Shown here: one piece after another, positions 35,712 to 44,549 of the stretch
Position numbering within the stretch: position 1 is the stretch's first letter
Layout of the letters: each line of letters begins with the position of its first letter
NCBI RefSeq assembly: GCF_029892445.1
Contig: NZ_JARXVJ010000001.1
Span: forward strand, 4,464,001 to 4,528,000
Reading direction: 5' to 3'
Length of the DNA stretch: 64,000 nt
Source of the DNA: Chryseobacterium sp. H1D6B
GTDB taxonomy: Bacteria > Bacteroidota > Bacteroidia > Flavobacteriales > Weeksellaceae
The notes under the pieces: model-generated
Database searches by the model: none
Seen by the model: only the letters and a program-made list of their open reading frames with translations
What the model was told of the DNA's origin: nothing
Made by a program: the position numbers and the translations under genes

Positions 35712-36746
35712 TTAATCAGTTGCTTTATTGGCTAACTGACCGCAGGCTGCATCAATATCTCCGCCACGGCTTCTGCGGATCATTACTGTGATTCCTGCAT
35801 TTTCAAGCTGGCGTACATAGTTTTCTTCTGCCTGCTTGTTGCATTTATCATATTTCCCGTCACCGATCGGGTTATACTGGATCAAATTAACTTTTGAAGG
35901 TACCTGTTTGCAGTATCTGATCAGGGCTTTGATATCTTCATCTTTATCATTGATGCCTTTCCATACACAGTATTCAAAAGTGATCACAGAGCCTGTTTTC
36001 TTGTACCAGTACTGCAATGAATCCATGATATCCGTTAATGGAAATTTATCTGAAAAAGGCATGATCTCATTACGCTTAACTTCGATCGCTGAGTGGAGCG
36101 ATAATGCTAATTTTACCCTCAAATCATCATCAGCAAGCATTTTAATCATCTTTGGAATCCCGGATGTAGAAACAGTAATCCTTCTAGGAGACATTCCTAA
36201 TCCTTCAGGCTGTGTAATTTTTCGGATGGCTTCCACTACATTTTTGTAGTTCATCATCGGCTCTCCCATCCCCATGAAAACGATATTGGAAAGAGGTCTT
36301 TCGAAATACATTTTACTCTGGCTGTCGATAAGGGCCACTTGATCTACAATTTCTGCAACTTCAAGATTTCTCATTCTTTTCAGTCTTGCTGTAGCACAGA
36401 ATTCGCAGTTAAGAGAACATCCTACCTGTGATGAAACGCAGGCTGTAGTTCTGGTTTCTGTGGGAATCAATACAGATTCTACCATTAAACCGTCATGAAG
36501 CTTCACTCCGTTTTTAATGGTTCCGTCTGAGCTTTTTTGAAGCAGATCTACAGAAACAGGATTAATGGTATATTCTTCAGAAATTTTATCTCTGAGCTGT
36601 TTGGGAAGATTCGTCATTTCTTCAATAGAATGGAGGTTTTTACTCCATAACCAGTCATAGACCTGTTTCGCACGAAACGGTTTTTCTCCTAATGTCATAA
36701 AATAATCATTAAGCTGGTCTAGTGATAAAACTCGGATATCTTTCAT
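35712..36746 (-). CDS. rlmN: 23S rRNA (adenine2503-C2)/tRNA A37 methyltransferase
   Basis: This radical SAM enzyme adds a C2 methyl to A2503 of 23S rRNA and A37 of some tRNAs, which supports decoding fidelity. The cluster-binding CxxxCxxC is Cys110, Cys114 and Cys117 in GCSLNCEFCATA. The C-terminal catalytic Cys335 lies in GGDIDAACGQLA, the hallmark of RlmN/Cfr. MGMGEPMMNY and the SAM-binding segments are intact. At 344 residues it is full length. I call RlmN rather than Cfr from its similarity to housekeeping RlmN proteins. Confidence 0.96.
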   Translation of the reverse strand: MKDIRVLSLDQLNDYFMTLGEKPFRAKQVYDWLWSKNLHSIEEMTNLPKQLRDKISEEYTINPVSVDLLQKSSDGTIKNGVKLHDGLMVESVLIPTETRTTACVSSQVGCSLNCEFCATARLKRMRNLEVAEIVDQVALIDSQSKMYFERPLSNIVFMGMGEPMMNYKNVVEAIRKITQPEGLGMSPRRITVSTSGIPKMIKMLADDDLRVKLALSLHSAIEVKRNEIMPFSDKFPLTDIMDSLQYWYKKTGSVITFEYCVWKGINDKDEDIKALIRYCKQVPSKVNLIQYNPIGDGKYDKCNKQAEENYVRQLENAGITVMIRRSRGGDIDAACGQLANKATD

Positions 36747-36816
36747 TGTTGGGGTTTAGATAATAGATTAAAGGTCACAGGCAGTTCATACCTGCAACCT
36801 ATTACCTTATATCTTT

Positions 36817-37866
36817 TTATAAAATTAACATTGCGTCTCCGTAAGAGTAAAATTTATATTTTTCTTTTACGGCTTCTTCATAAGCATGCATGATGAAATC
36901 TCTCCCAGCAAATGCAGCGATCATCATTAATAATGTAGATTTTGGAGTATGGAAATTCGTAATCATTGAATTAGCAACACCAAAATCGTGAGGCGGATAA
37001 ATAAATTTGTTCGTCCATCCGTTGAATGCAGAGATCTTTTTATTTGAAGAAACAGAAGTTTCTAATGCTCTCATTGTTGTTGTACCTACCGCACAAACTC
37101 TTCTGTGCTCATCTACAGCTTTGTTGATGATATCAGCGTTTTTCTCATCAATGATGATTTCTTCAGATTCCATTTTGTGTTTAGAAAGATCTTCCACCTC
37201 AATTGGGTTAAAAGTTCCTAAACCAACGTGAAGCGTAACTTCAGCAAAATCAATTCCTTTGATCTCTAATCTCTTCATCAAATGTCTAGAGAAATGCAGT
37301 CCTGCAGTAGGTGCTGCTACAGCTCCTTCTATTTTTGCATAGATCGTCTGGTATCTTTCAGCATCTTCAGGTTCTACAGCTCTTTTGATATATTTTGGAA
37401 GCGGAGTTTCTCCTAATTCTTTCAATTTTGTACGGAATTCGTCGTAAGAACCGTCAAATAAGAATCTCAATGTTCTTCCTCTGGAAGTGGTATTATCGAT
37501 AACTTCTGCTACTAAAGATTCATCTTCAGTAAAGAATAATTTGTTACCAATTCTTATTTTTCTTGCCGGATCTACCAATACATCCCAAACACGGGTTTCT
37601 TTATCTAGTTCTCTTAAAAGAAAAACTTCAATTTTCGCACCTGTTTTTTCTTTATTACCATAAAGACGAGCCGGGAAAACCTTTGTATTATTGAAAATAA
37701 ACAAATCCTTCTCATCAAAATAATCTACAACATCCTTAAACAATTTATGTTCAATAGTTTCAGTCTTACGGTCAAGAACCATTAATCTGGCTTCATCTCT
37801 GTGCTCTGATGGGTGTTCTGCCAATAGCTCAGCAGGAAGATCAAAATTAAAATCTGATGTTTTCAT
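36817..37866 (-). CDS. queA: S-adenosylmethionine:tRNA ribosyltransferase-isomerase
   Basis: QueA transfers the ribosyl moiety of SAM to preQ1-modified tRNA in queuosine biosynthesis. The 349-residue sequence shows the family segments: DFNFDLPAELLAEHPSEHRDEARLMV in outline, FNNTKVFPARL, AAPTAGLHFS, and the C-terminal FIYPPHDFGVANSMITNFHTPKSTLLMM in outline. It follows a good promoter at 37920-37951 and is probably transcribed separately from rlmN. Confidence 0.97.
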   Translation of the reverse strand: MKTSDFNFDLPAELLAEHPSEHRDEARLMVLDRKTETIEHKLFKDVVDYFDEKDLFIFNNTKVFPARLYGNKEKTGAKIEVFLLRELDKETRVWDVLVDPARKIRIGNKLFFTEDESLVAEVIDNTTSRGRTLRFLFDGSYDEFRTKLKELGETPLPKYIKRAVEPEDAERYQTIYAKIEGAVAAPTAGLHFSRHLMKRLEIKGIDFAEVTLHVGLGTFNPIEVEDLSKHKMESEEIIIDEKNADIINKAVDEHRRVCAVGTTTMRALETSVSSNKKISAFNGWTNKFIYPPHDFGVANSMITNFHTPKSTLLMMIAAFAGRDFIMHAYEEAVKEKYKFYSYGDAMLIL

Positions 37867-37919
37867 TTTTTAAATTACGGTTTAAAAATTATAAAAATTA
37901 CTATGTAATTTTAGGAGTG

Positions 37920-37951
37920 CAAATATACGACATTGAATACCCCTTTGTCAA
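37920..37951 (-). promoter_or_regulatory. queA promoter
   Basis: On the minus strand TTGACA (37946-37951), an 18-bp spacer and TATATTTG (37920-37927) match the Bacteroidota -33/-7 pattern. The predicted transcript begins about 50 bases before the ATG of queA. Confidence 0.65.
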
Positions 37952-38147
37952 GTTTTATTGAACCCAATTGTCAAAATTTTAAATATAATCAAATTTCAAC
38001 CTCCTAAAATTAGTATTTTGGCTCATTAAAAATTAATACTTTTAGCAGCTATTAATTAAGAACCTACAGATAAAGATCTCTTTTAAGTTAAAAAACTGAA
38101 GCATAACAACCTTCAATTCATCTGCACAATAAAAATTTTAATAGACT

Positions 38148-39230
38148 ATGTCAATTTTAAAAAATACACTCACCGGCCTGTTGCTTTTAATGATACAAAC
38201 TATTTATTCACAAACTGAAAAGGTAGAAAAAGTGATCGACTCTTGTGTGAAAAAAGACAATTTCAACGGATCTGTACTGATTGCAAAAAACGGCAAGATT
38301 GAACTTCTTAATTACTCAGGTTTAGCCAACAGACATTATGATATTCATTTTTCCGATGAGACCAGATTTCATATTTTTTCTCTTACAAAAACCTTCACTG
38401 CTGTACTGATCATGCAGCTGTATGAAAAAGGAAAAATAGATCTGGATGCTGTAATTTCCACTTATTATCCGGAATATAAAGGAGAAGCGGCAAAGAAAGC
38501 AACAATACAAAATCTATTAACGTACAGCAGCGGGAGAGCTAACAAAGACATCAGTTCTCCAGAACTGATTCATCAGGCCTATGACAATACGATATGGGAT
38601 CTGGATACTTTTATCAAAACATTTTTATCCGAAAAACTGGTCAATAAACCGGGAACAAAATTCGATTACAATAACGGTGATTATATCCTGCTGGGGAAAA
38701 TTATTGAAAAGATCTATGGAAAATCTTTTGAACAGGTGCTGCATGAGCAGATATTAGATCCTTTACAAATGCGCAACTCAGGATTTCTTCATCACAATGA
38801 TATTATCAAAAATATTGATGAAGGGTATACAGAAGATGAATCTAATGCTTTTGCTCTTCATATGCCGACTAATAATTACATTGATAATCTGTATTCAGCC
38901 GGAGCGATGTACTCCACTCCTAAAGACCTGCTGATTTTTGACCAGGCTGTATTTAATCATACACTATTCAAAAAATCTACTTTAGACACGATGCTGACTT
39001 CTTATAAAGATTTAGGAGATGTTGCGTTTGGTTTTTGGGTATATCCTAAAAAATTCGGTTCTGTAGATACCTTATTTGCGGAACGTCAGGGTGATGGATA
39101 TGGTCACAGTGCTAACTGGGTGCATTTAGTCGATAAAGATTTGACCCTCATCATTCTATCAAACACCAAGGATATCAAATATTTAAATAAAATGAGAGAA
39201 AGACTCATAAAAGCATACTACGGACAATAA
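38148..39230 (+). CDS. Serine hydrolase, beta-lactamase/PBP4 family
   Basis: This secreted class C beta-lactamase-fold protein has a signal peptide ending IYSQ (residue 22). The nucleophile motif SLTK gives Ser78 and Lys81. The second motif is YNN (about residue 172), and GHSANW near residue 325 may stand in for the KTG element. At 360 residues it resembles Bacteroidota esterase or D-aminopeptidase-like proteins more than true beta-lactamases, so resistance is not implied. It acts in the periplasm or outside the cell; substrate unknown. Confidence 0.88.
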   Translation: MSILKNTLTGLLLLMIQTIYSQTEKVEKVIDSCVKKDNFNGSVLIAKNGKIELLNYSGLANRHYDIHFSDETRFHIFSLTKTFTAVLIMQLYEKGKIDLDAVISTYYPEYKGEAAKKATIQNLLTYSSGRANKDISSPELIHQAYDNTIWDLDTFIKTFLSEKLVNKPGTKFDYNNGDYILLGKIIEKIYGKSFEQVLHEQILDPLQMRNSGFLHHNDIIKNIDEGYTEDESNAFALHMPTNNYIDNLYSAGAMYSTPKDLLIFDQAVFNHTLFKKSTLDTMLTSYKDLGDVAFGFWVYPKKFGSVDTLFAERQGDGYGHSANWVHLVDKDLTLIILSNTKDIKYLNKMRERLIKAYYGQ

Positions 39231-39238
39231 TTTATTTA

Positions 39239-39730
39239 CTATCGGGTATATTCTAAAATCTTCTGCCAATCTTCAAGTTTCCTTTCATAAGAAATTGTGT
39301 GGAGCGGACTTGTAGACGGCATTAAAAATACCGGGATTTTAAAATCTTTCCCTAAAATCTTCTGTACGTTTTTATAAGATTTTCCACCGTTGCAGAAAAC
39401 AGCTTGAATATTGGGATGTTTTTCTAAAAGCTCCGAAATCTGATTAGCCTCTTCATTTCGGATTTCAGAATCAAGACTTCCTTTCCTTTCACAGGAATCT
39501 ATGACATCCCAAACCGCAACATGATGTTTCATTAAAACACTGATTCTTTCGGGATAATCTTCTGTAAACTCTTCTTTAAACAATTCAAAAATAATTCTCC
39601 AGAATTTATTCTGCGGATGCGCATAATACTGCTGTTTTTCTAAAGATTTTACTCCTGGAATTGAACCTAAAATTAAAATTTTAGAGGCATCATCAATAAA
39701 GGGCGGAAAAGAGGAAATCCTGTTCTGCAT
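39239..39730 (-). CDS. DNA-deoxyinosine glycosylase, uracil-DNA glycosylase superfamily
   Basis: The 163-residue protein belongs to the hypoxanthine/mismatch branch of the UDG superfamily (TIGR04274 type). The N-terminal motif ILGSIPGVKSLEKQQYYAHPQNKFW holds the water-activating loop, and CNGGKSYKN and the C-terminal PSTSPLHTISYERKLEDW are the other conserved parts. It excises deaminated bases such as hypoxanthine during base excision repair. It converges on the serine hydrolase gene with only eight bases between the stop codons. Confidence 0.88.
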   Translation of the reverse strand: MQNRISSFPPFIDDASKILILGSIPGVKSLEKQQYYAHPQNKFWRIIFELFKEEFTEDYPERISVLMKHHVAVWDVIDSCERKGSLDSEIRNEEANQISELLEKHPNIQAVFCNGGKSYKNVQKILGKDFKIPVFLMPSTSPLHTISYERKLEDWQKILEYTR

Positions 39731-39767
39731 AATTCAAATATATGGTTTTTCGGATTTAAATTCAAAA

Positions 39768-39800
39768 AACGGGCTAAAACCCGTTCTTATTGATCAAATT
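39768..39800. repeat. Copy of the short dispersed hairpin repeat
   Basis: AACGGGCTAAAACCCGTT is a 6-bp-stem hairpin, followed by CTTATTGATCAAATT. Related copies lie at 14252-14278, 33886-33913, 34251-34280, 34621-34648 and 48815-48843. Confidence 0.7.
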
Positions 39801-39823
39801 ATTCATTTTTAATTTATCCACAA

Positions 39824-39848
39824 AAAAAGCGGACTCACGTCCGCTTTT
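39824..39848. terminator. Intrinsic terminator
   Basis: AAAAAGCGGAC, loop TCAC, then GTCCGCTTTT. It lies ten bases beyond the S9 peptidase stop and is oriented to end that transcript, although it is symmetric. Confidence 0.85.
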
Positions 39849-39857
39849 AAATATATT

Positions 39858-41852
39858 TTAAAGAGTTTCTTTTAACCAGTCAAAAAATTCTCTCTGCCAT
39901 ACTAAACCGTTCTGCGGGTGAAGTACCCAGTGGTTTTCGTTAGGGAAATATAAGAATTTTGTTTTTAGTCCTCTTAATTTTGCTGCTTGGAAAGCTTCCT
40001 GCCCCTGCTCGTAAGGTACACGGAAATCTATTCCTCCCTGAACGACCATGATCGGTTTATTCCATTTCTCAACAAAATTGCTTGGATTAAAGTCTGTATA
40101 GGCTTTCGGCTGCGGTTTTTCCCATGGTGACCCTAAGTCCCAGTTTGCAAACCAAAGCTCTTCTGTTGTCAGATACCAGGATTTCATATCAAATAATCCG
40201 TCGTGAGCGATGAAAGTTTTGAATCTGTTATTGTGAATTCCTGCTAACATATATACACTGTATCCGCCATAACTCGCTCCTACAGCTCCCATTCTGTCTC
40301 CGTCTACATAAGGCAGTGTTTTTGCAAAATCTGCTGCCGCAAGATAGTCCTGCATAGGCTGTCCGCCCCAGTCTTTAGAAATTTCTTCATTCCATTTTGT
40401 TCCCCAGCCCGGCATTCCTCTACGGTTTGGTGCCACAACGATATATCCGTTTGCTGCCATTAATGCAAAGTTCCATCTGACGCTGAAAAACTGTGTCAAT
40501 GCAGACTGCGGGCCTCCCTGACAGTATAATAAAGTAGGATATTTTTTGTTCGGGTCAAAGTTTGGAGGATAGTGGAACCACACTCCCATTTCTTTTCCGT
40601 CTGTAGTTTTTACCATTTTAAGCTCAGATTTTCCTTGAGCCAGCTTTGCATAAGAATCCTTATTGGCTTCTGTTACCTGCTGCATTTCTCCGTTCTTTAG
40701 GTTTACAGAGAATATATCTGTGCTGTGGTTGATGTCTGTTCTTCCTACTAAAAGTGAGTTTTTGCTGTCTGCGAAAATTTCATTGACATCAAAATCACCT
40801 TTTGTGATCTGCTGTACTTTTGACGATTTTGAATCTAAAGAAAACAACTGTTTTGTTCCTCTAAATGCTGCCGTAAAATAAATCGTTTTTGAATCACCGC
40901 TCCAGAAAACATCTCCGGAAACACTTTCGTCCCAGCCTTTGGTAAGGTTTGAAGTCTTTCCGGACTTCCAGTCCATTATTTTTATATCATTTTTATCTGC
41001 TTCATAACCGTCTCTCTCCATACTCTGCCACACTAAAGATTTTCCGTCCGGACTGAATTTTGGATTGACGTCGTATCCTTTATTCGTTTCAGTTATATTT
41101 TTTGTTGAACCTGAAGCCAGGTCATATGCAAAAATATCCGTGTTGGTACTAGTAGAATATTCTTTTCCGCTTTTAGGTTTTGTAACGTATAAAAGCTGTG
41201 AAGAATCAGGACTCCAGATAAAATCTTCGCTTCCTCCGAAAGGTCTCTGCGGTGAATCCCAGGTTTTCCCGTCTAATAAGTCTTTTGCCCCTTCTACTTT
41301 TTCAGAAGTGTTCACCACAAAAACATGGTTGTATTTTCCTTCATTATAGTAGTCCCAGTGTCTGTGGTTCAAATCTGTATATACCTGAGCCGTAGTTTTC
41401 GGGGTGTCGCTGTATTTGTCTTTCCCCATTAATTTTTCAACCAGAACCTGTCTGCTGAAAGCAATTTTCTTCCCATCGGGCGAGATTACGATATTGTCTG
41501 CTTCTCCTATGGTATAAAACTCAGTCCAGGTTTTCCCATTGTCTTTTGAAAGATATATTTTATCTCCCTCCTGAGCATAAATACCATTCTTATCCCACTG
41601 AATAAGGCCCTTCTTGCCTAAATCTATTTTAGAAGACTGATTATTAAGAACATTTAGAAAATAGTTCTCATTTTTAGTTTTTTCTGTTTTTAAATCTACC
41701 TGTCCCACTTTATAGATAAGTGAAGACTGATCTGGTGAAACTGCCTGAACCCCTACTTTTTTCAGAGTCCAAAGAATTTCCGGCGTCATTAGTTGTTGTG
41801 CATTCATTAAAAGCGGAGCTGCTAAAGCCAGCAGGCTGTACTTAAGTTTCAT
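39858..41852 (-). CDS. S9 family peptidase (acylaminoacyl-peptidase/DPP-like)
   Basis: This secreted serine peptidase has 664 residues and a signal peptide (ending LMNAQ, residue 19). A WD40-like beta-propeller covers about residues 25-390 and an alpha/beta hydrolase domain the remainder. The nucleophile is Ser527 in GASYGGYS, the Asp lies in QGGIDFRVP and the His in NENHWVL. Such enzymes release dipeptides or acylated residues from peptides in the periplasm. Flavobacteria depend heavily on peptides as carbon source, and the C1 peptidase at 24904 may serve the same function. Confidence 0.94.
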   Translation of the reverse strand: MKLKYSLLALAAPLLMNAQQLMTPEILWTLKKVGVQAVSPDQSSLIYKVGQVDLKTEKTKNENYFLNVLNNQSSKIDLGKKGLIQWDKNGIYAQEGDKIYLSKDNGKTWTEFYTIGEADNIVISPDGKKIAFSRQVLVEKLMGKDKYSDTPKTTAQVYTDLNHRHWDYYNEGKYNHVFVVNTSEKVEGAKDLLDGKTWDSPQRPFGGSEDFIWSPDSSQLLYVTKPKSGKEYSTSTNTDIFAYDLASGSTKNITETNKGYDVNPKFSPDGKSLVWQSMERDGYEADKNDIKIMDWKSGKTSNLTKGWDESVSGDVFWSGDSKTIYFTAAFRGTKQLFSLDSKSSKVQQITKGDFDVNEIFADSKNSLLVGRTDINHSTDIFSVNLKNGEMQQVTEANKDSYAKLAQGKSELKMVKTTDGKEMGVWFHYPPNFDPNKKYPTLLYCQGGPQSALTQFFSVRWNFALMAANGYIVVAPNRRGMPGWGTKWNEEISKDWGGQPMQDYLAAADFAKTLPYVDGDRMGAVGASYGGYSVYMLAGIHNNRFKTFIAHDGLFDMKSWYLTTEELWFANWDLGSPWEKPQPKAYTDFNPSNFVEKWNKPIMVVQGGIDFRVPYEQGQEAFQAAKLRGLKTKFLYFPNENHWVLHPQNGLVWQREFFDWLKETL

Positions 41853-41970
41853 AAATTCTTATTTAATTCAAAGATTGTCAAAGGTATGTAAATGTGTTTA
41901 AAATGCAAATTAATGACCCGCTTATAATTATATTTTACTAACTTTATTTCAACCATTTAAACTTAATCTC

Positions 41971-42828
41971 ATGAAAAAAAAATTATTTTTTGTTTTCAGC
42001 TTCTCATTTTTATTATTTTCTTCTCAAATCACGATATCTCCTGCTGCCACCCACTATAATGCTCCTTATCAGGTTACACTTTCTGGAAACGGCACGATCT
42101 ATTATACCACGGATGGAAGCATGCCTACACTAAATTCCAGCTCGGGAGTGAATACCCTGCAGATCCCAATTGATCAAAACAAGGAAATTAAATCATTTCT
42201 TGTGGACGGACAAGGGAATACGTCTTCGGTAATCAGTAAAAAATATTATTTAGGAGCTCTTGCTGATGCCGCCGTATACTTTAAACCACCTGCGGGCTGG
42301 GCTGGGAGCTGCGCAATGATCGATATGGTGAATCCTAATTCTATTAACGGCGGTATAGTAGATACTTTCTGGCCTGGACTAGCCATGACCAATACAGGAT
42401 GCAGCGGATGGTACAAGATTACAGCAAAATTTGAAAATGCTAATTTAAGATTTACAAACTGTTCTCCTTTTGAAAACTTTGGAGGTATCAGTACGGGTAT
42501 AATTCCTGTAGGAAGTACAGTTTACTATGATTTTACAGCTGGAGAAATCAGCAATCCTCCTTCCTGTCTGTTTTTAAATACCACCGAGTCCTCTAAAAAT
42601 AATATTTTAGTTAAAATATATCCAAATCCGGTTTCAGACTTTTTAACGATCAGCACTGATAAAAATTTTCTATCCTATGAAATCATTGATATTACTGGAA
42701 AGATCCTTTCTAAACATCAATTTTCATCAAAAGAAATTCCTATTAATAAGCTTGCTGCTGGAAATTATTTTATAAAATTAGAAGACAAAAGTGGAGATGC
42801 TGTTATTTTAAAATTCATAAAAAAATAA
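41971..42828 (+). CDS. T9SS-secreted protein with chitobiase-like and CBM26-like domains
   Basis: The 285-residue protein has a signal peptide (LLFSSQ, about residue 19). A chitobiase/hexosaminidase C-terminal-like domain covers about 22-92 (YNAPYQVTLSGNG, IYYTTDGSMPT). A domain at about 98-195 resembles starch-binding CBM26 (VYFKPPAGW, WYKITAKFENANLRFTN). A T9SS type A sorting domain ends the protein (VKIYPNPVSDFLTIS to the end). There is no catalytic module, so it is probably a surface-exposed or secreted carbohydrate-binding protein. A terminator follows directly. Confidence 0.85.
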   Translation: MKKKLFFVFSFSFLLFSSQITISPAATHYNAPYQVTLSGNGTIYYTTDGSMPTLNSSSGVNTLQIPIDQNKEIKSFLVDGQGNTSSVISKKYYLGALADAAVYFKPPAGWAGSCAMIDMVNPNSINGGIVDTFWPGLAMTNTGCSGWYKITAKFENANLRFTNCSPFENFGGISTGIIPVGSTVYYDFTAGEISNPPSCLFLNTTESSKNNILVKIYPNPVSDFLTISTDKNFLSYEIIDITGKILSKHQFSSKEIPINKLAAGNYFIKLEDKSGDAVILKFIKK

Positions 42829-42859
42829 AATATCCGCTGGTAAAACCGGCGGATATTTT
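42827..42859. terminator. Bidirectional terminator
   Basis: AAAATATCCGCTGG, loop TAAAA, then CCGGCGGATATTTT, with one G-U pair. It separates the convergent T9SS protein and holin-like genes. Confidence 0.88.
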
Positions 42860-42883
42860 GAAATCATTATTTTAAATTCTCTT

Positions 42884-43228
42884 TTATTCTCCATCTGAGA
42901 AGAAGGAATTGGCCAGAGAAGTAATAATAGAAAGTGCAATACTGAAAATAAATGCCCACCAGAAGCCGTCTACTACCATTCCATCGATAAAATAATCTGC
43001 AATCAGAATAATCGCAGCATTAATTACCAATGCAAACAATCCTAACGTAATAATCGTAAGCGGCAGTCCTAAAATACTTAGAATCGGTTTAACAATTAAA
43101 TTCAAGACTCCTAAAACTATTGCGAAAATAATAGCTGTTGAAAATGCTTCAAAATGTACTCCCGGCAAAATTTTGGTTAATAAAAAAGCCACAATGGCTG
43201 TTACCAATAATCTAATAATTAAGTTCAT
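42884..43228 (-). CDS. Phage holin family (four-TM) membrane protein
   Basis: The 114-residue product contains four predicted membrane helices (about 4-20, 28-47, 53-74 and 86-108) and has the conserved GVLNLIVKPIL core of the Mycobacterial 4TMS holin family (PF04020). This domain is widespread in bacterial chromosomes outside prophages, and no phage genes are near. An inner-membrane function is likely but undefined. Confidence 0.88.
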   Translation of the reverse strand: MNLIIRLLVTAIVAFLLTKILPGVHFEAFSTAIIFAIVLGVLNLIVKPILSILGLPLTIITLGLFALVINAAIILIADYFIDGMVVDGFWWAFIFSIALSIITSLANSFFSDGE

Positions 43229-43375
43229 AATGTTTAATTTTTTATAGTTTGTAATTATTTATCAAAACTCATTCCATAGAAGTCAAAATATCCTTTAACA
43301 ATAGACTTTTTGTGAAAAAAAATCTTTGATTATTTAAATTCTATTTCGCATTGTATGTTTAACATAGAAAGTAAT

Positions 43376-44383
43376 TTATTGAGTAGATGCTCTATAAGTC
43401 AATGCGGCATCCATGACCACTGTTTTATTGACGAAATCAGGATTTTTAATTTTTTCAAGCATTAATTCGGCTGCAGTTTCTCCCATCTTTACTAAAGGCT
43501 GCTGGACACTGGTTAATTGAGGGTATACAATGGTAGATAATTCTGTTCCCGAAAAACTGGCTACCGAAACATCACCGGGTATTTTTATATTTTGTTCCAG
43601 AAGAAAATTCATAGCTCCTATGGCAAGGGTATCACTGAATGCAAAAATACTGTCAAACTCCACTTTTCTATTCAACAACTGCATTACTGCATTTTTTCCA
43701 TGTTCAAAGGACATTCCTTCGGTCTGTACAATCAGATTTTCATCAAAAATATTGTGTTTGGTCAAAATGCGTTTATATCCGTTTAGTCTTTCTGTAACAT
43801 TCCGAATCGTTGAAGGCCCCATAATATGAACAATCCTTTTCCTTCCGGTATTGATCAGATATTCTACCATTAATGATGCTTTGATATAATCATCCACCAC
43901 CACTTTGGAAACGTCTAAAGATTTACTGGGAATCCTGTCAAAAAAAACAAGAGGGATCCCCCTATCCATGATCTGCTTGTATGCATCATCATTATACGTT
44001 TCATGACATACATTAATAATGATCCCGTCTACATTAAATTCTTCTAAAAGCTGCAGGTTCTTTCTTTCGATAATAGGATTTTCATCGGACTGGGTGATAA
44101 TCACTCTGTAACCAAGCGGATATAAAATATTTTGAATGCCCTGAAGAACTTTTGCTGAAAAGGGTGTAATCATCTCAGGTACTATAAGTCCTATATTTCT
44201 TGACTGGCCGTATTTTAAATTCAAAGCAGCCGGATTGGGTTTGTATCCCAATTTCTCCGCAGCATCCAGTACACGGTTTTTAGTTTCAATGTTTATATTT
44301 TTATCATTAAGCAGCGCTCTGGAGATGGTAGAGGTAGATAATGACAAAAATTTTGACAGATCTTTAATCGTAATGCGCTTCAT
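43376..44383 (-). CDS. LacI-family transcriptional regulator
   Basis: I choose the ATG at 44383 (MKRITIKDLSKF), because the helix-turn-helix starts there; an ATG at 44440 adds 19 residues and would lie inside the operator. The 335-residue protein has the LacI HTH (LSTSTISRALLNDK), hinge helix (PNPAALNLK) and a periplasmic-binding-protein-like effector domain. It is divergent from the mannitol dehydrogenase-family gene. Two perfect palindromes in the intergenic region are the probable operators. The effector is presumably a sugar or sugar alcohol derivative. Confidence 0.93.
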   Translation of the reverse strand: MKRITIKDLSKFLSLSTSTISRALLNDKNINIETKNRVLDAAEKLGYKPNPAALNLKYGQSRNIGLIVPEMITPFSAKVLQGIQNILYPLGYRVIITQSDENPIIERKNLQLLEEFNVDGIIINVCHETYNDDAYKQIMDRGIPLVFFDRIPSKSLDVSKVVVDDYIKASLMVEYLINTGRKRIVHIMGPSTIRNVTERLNGYKRILTKHNIFDENLIVQTEGMSFEHGKNAVMQLLNRKVEFDSIFAFSDTLAIGAMNFLLEQNIKIPGDVSVASFSGTELSTIVYPQLTSVQQPLVKMGETAAELMLEKIKNPDFVNKTVVMDAALTYRASTQ

Positions 44384-44400
44384 CAAGTGTCTTTTTTTGT

Positions 44401-44408
44401 CAAAAATA
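44401..44408 (-). promoter_or_regulatory. -7 box of the LacI-family gene
   Basis: TATTTTTG on the minus strand matches TAnnTTTG, 17 bases upstream of the regulator ATG. The twin operators start 16 bases further upstream, where they would overlap the -33 region. Confidence 0.5.
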
Positions 44409-44424
44409 ATAAAAATATAGGCAA

Positions 44425-44460
44425 TTGGGAACGTTCCCAAAGTTCTGGGAACGTTCCCAG
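44425..44460. promoter_or_regulatory. Twin LacI-family operators
   Basis: TTGGGAACGTTCCCAA (44425-44440) and CTGGGAACGTTCCCAG (44445-44460) are perfect palindromes sharing the 12-bp core GGGAACGTTCCC, with a central CG as in LacI-family sites. Their centres are 20 bp apart, about two helical turns, so two dimers could bind on one face. Confidence 0.85.
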
Positions 44461-44505
44461 TGATAATTTTACAACAAAATTAACTATTCAATACATTTAT
44501 TATAA

Positions 44506-44513
44506 TAAGTTTG
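44506..44513 (+). promoter_or_regulatory. -7 box of the mannitol dehydrogenase-family operon
   Basis: TAAGTTTG matches TAnnTTTG, 36 bases upstream of the ATG. The operators end 45 bases before it, so repression would act from just upstream of the promoter. Confidence 0.5.
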
Positions 44514-44549
44514 AGAAATCGACTAACACATTAATAAAGACAGCACAAT

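Noticed and set aside
38148..39230. True beta-lactamase resistance gene
   Set aside because: It has the SxxK fold but lacks clear class C KTG context and resembles the broad serine hydrolase family.
42884..43228. Holin-family gene as a sign of a prophage
   Set aside because: This four-TM domain is common in chromosomes and no other phage genes are nearby.
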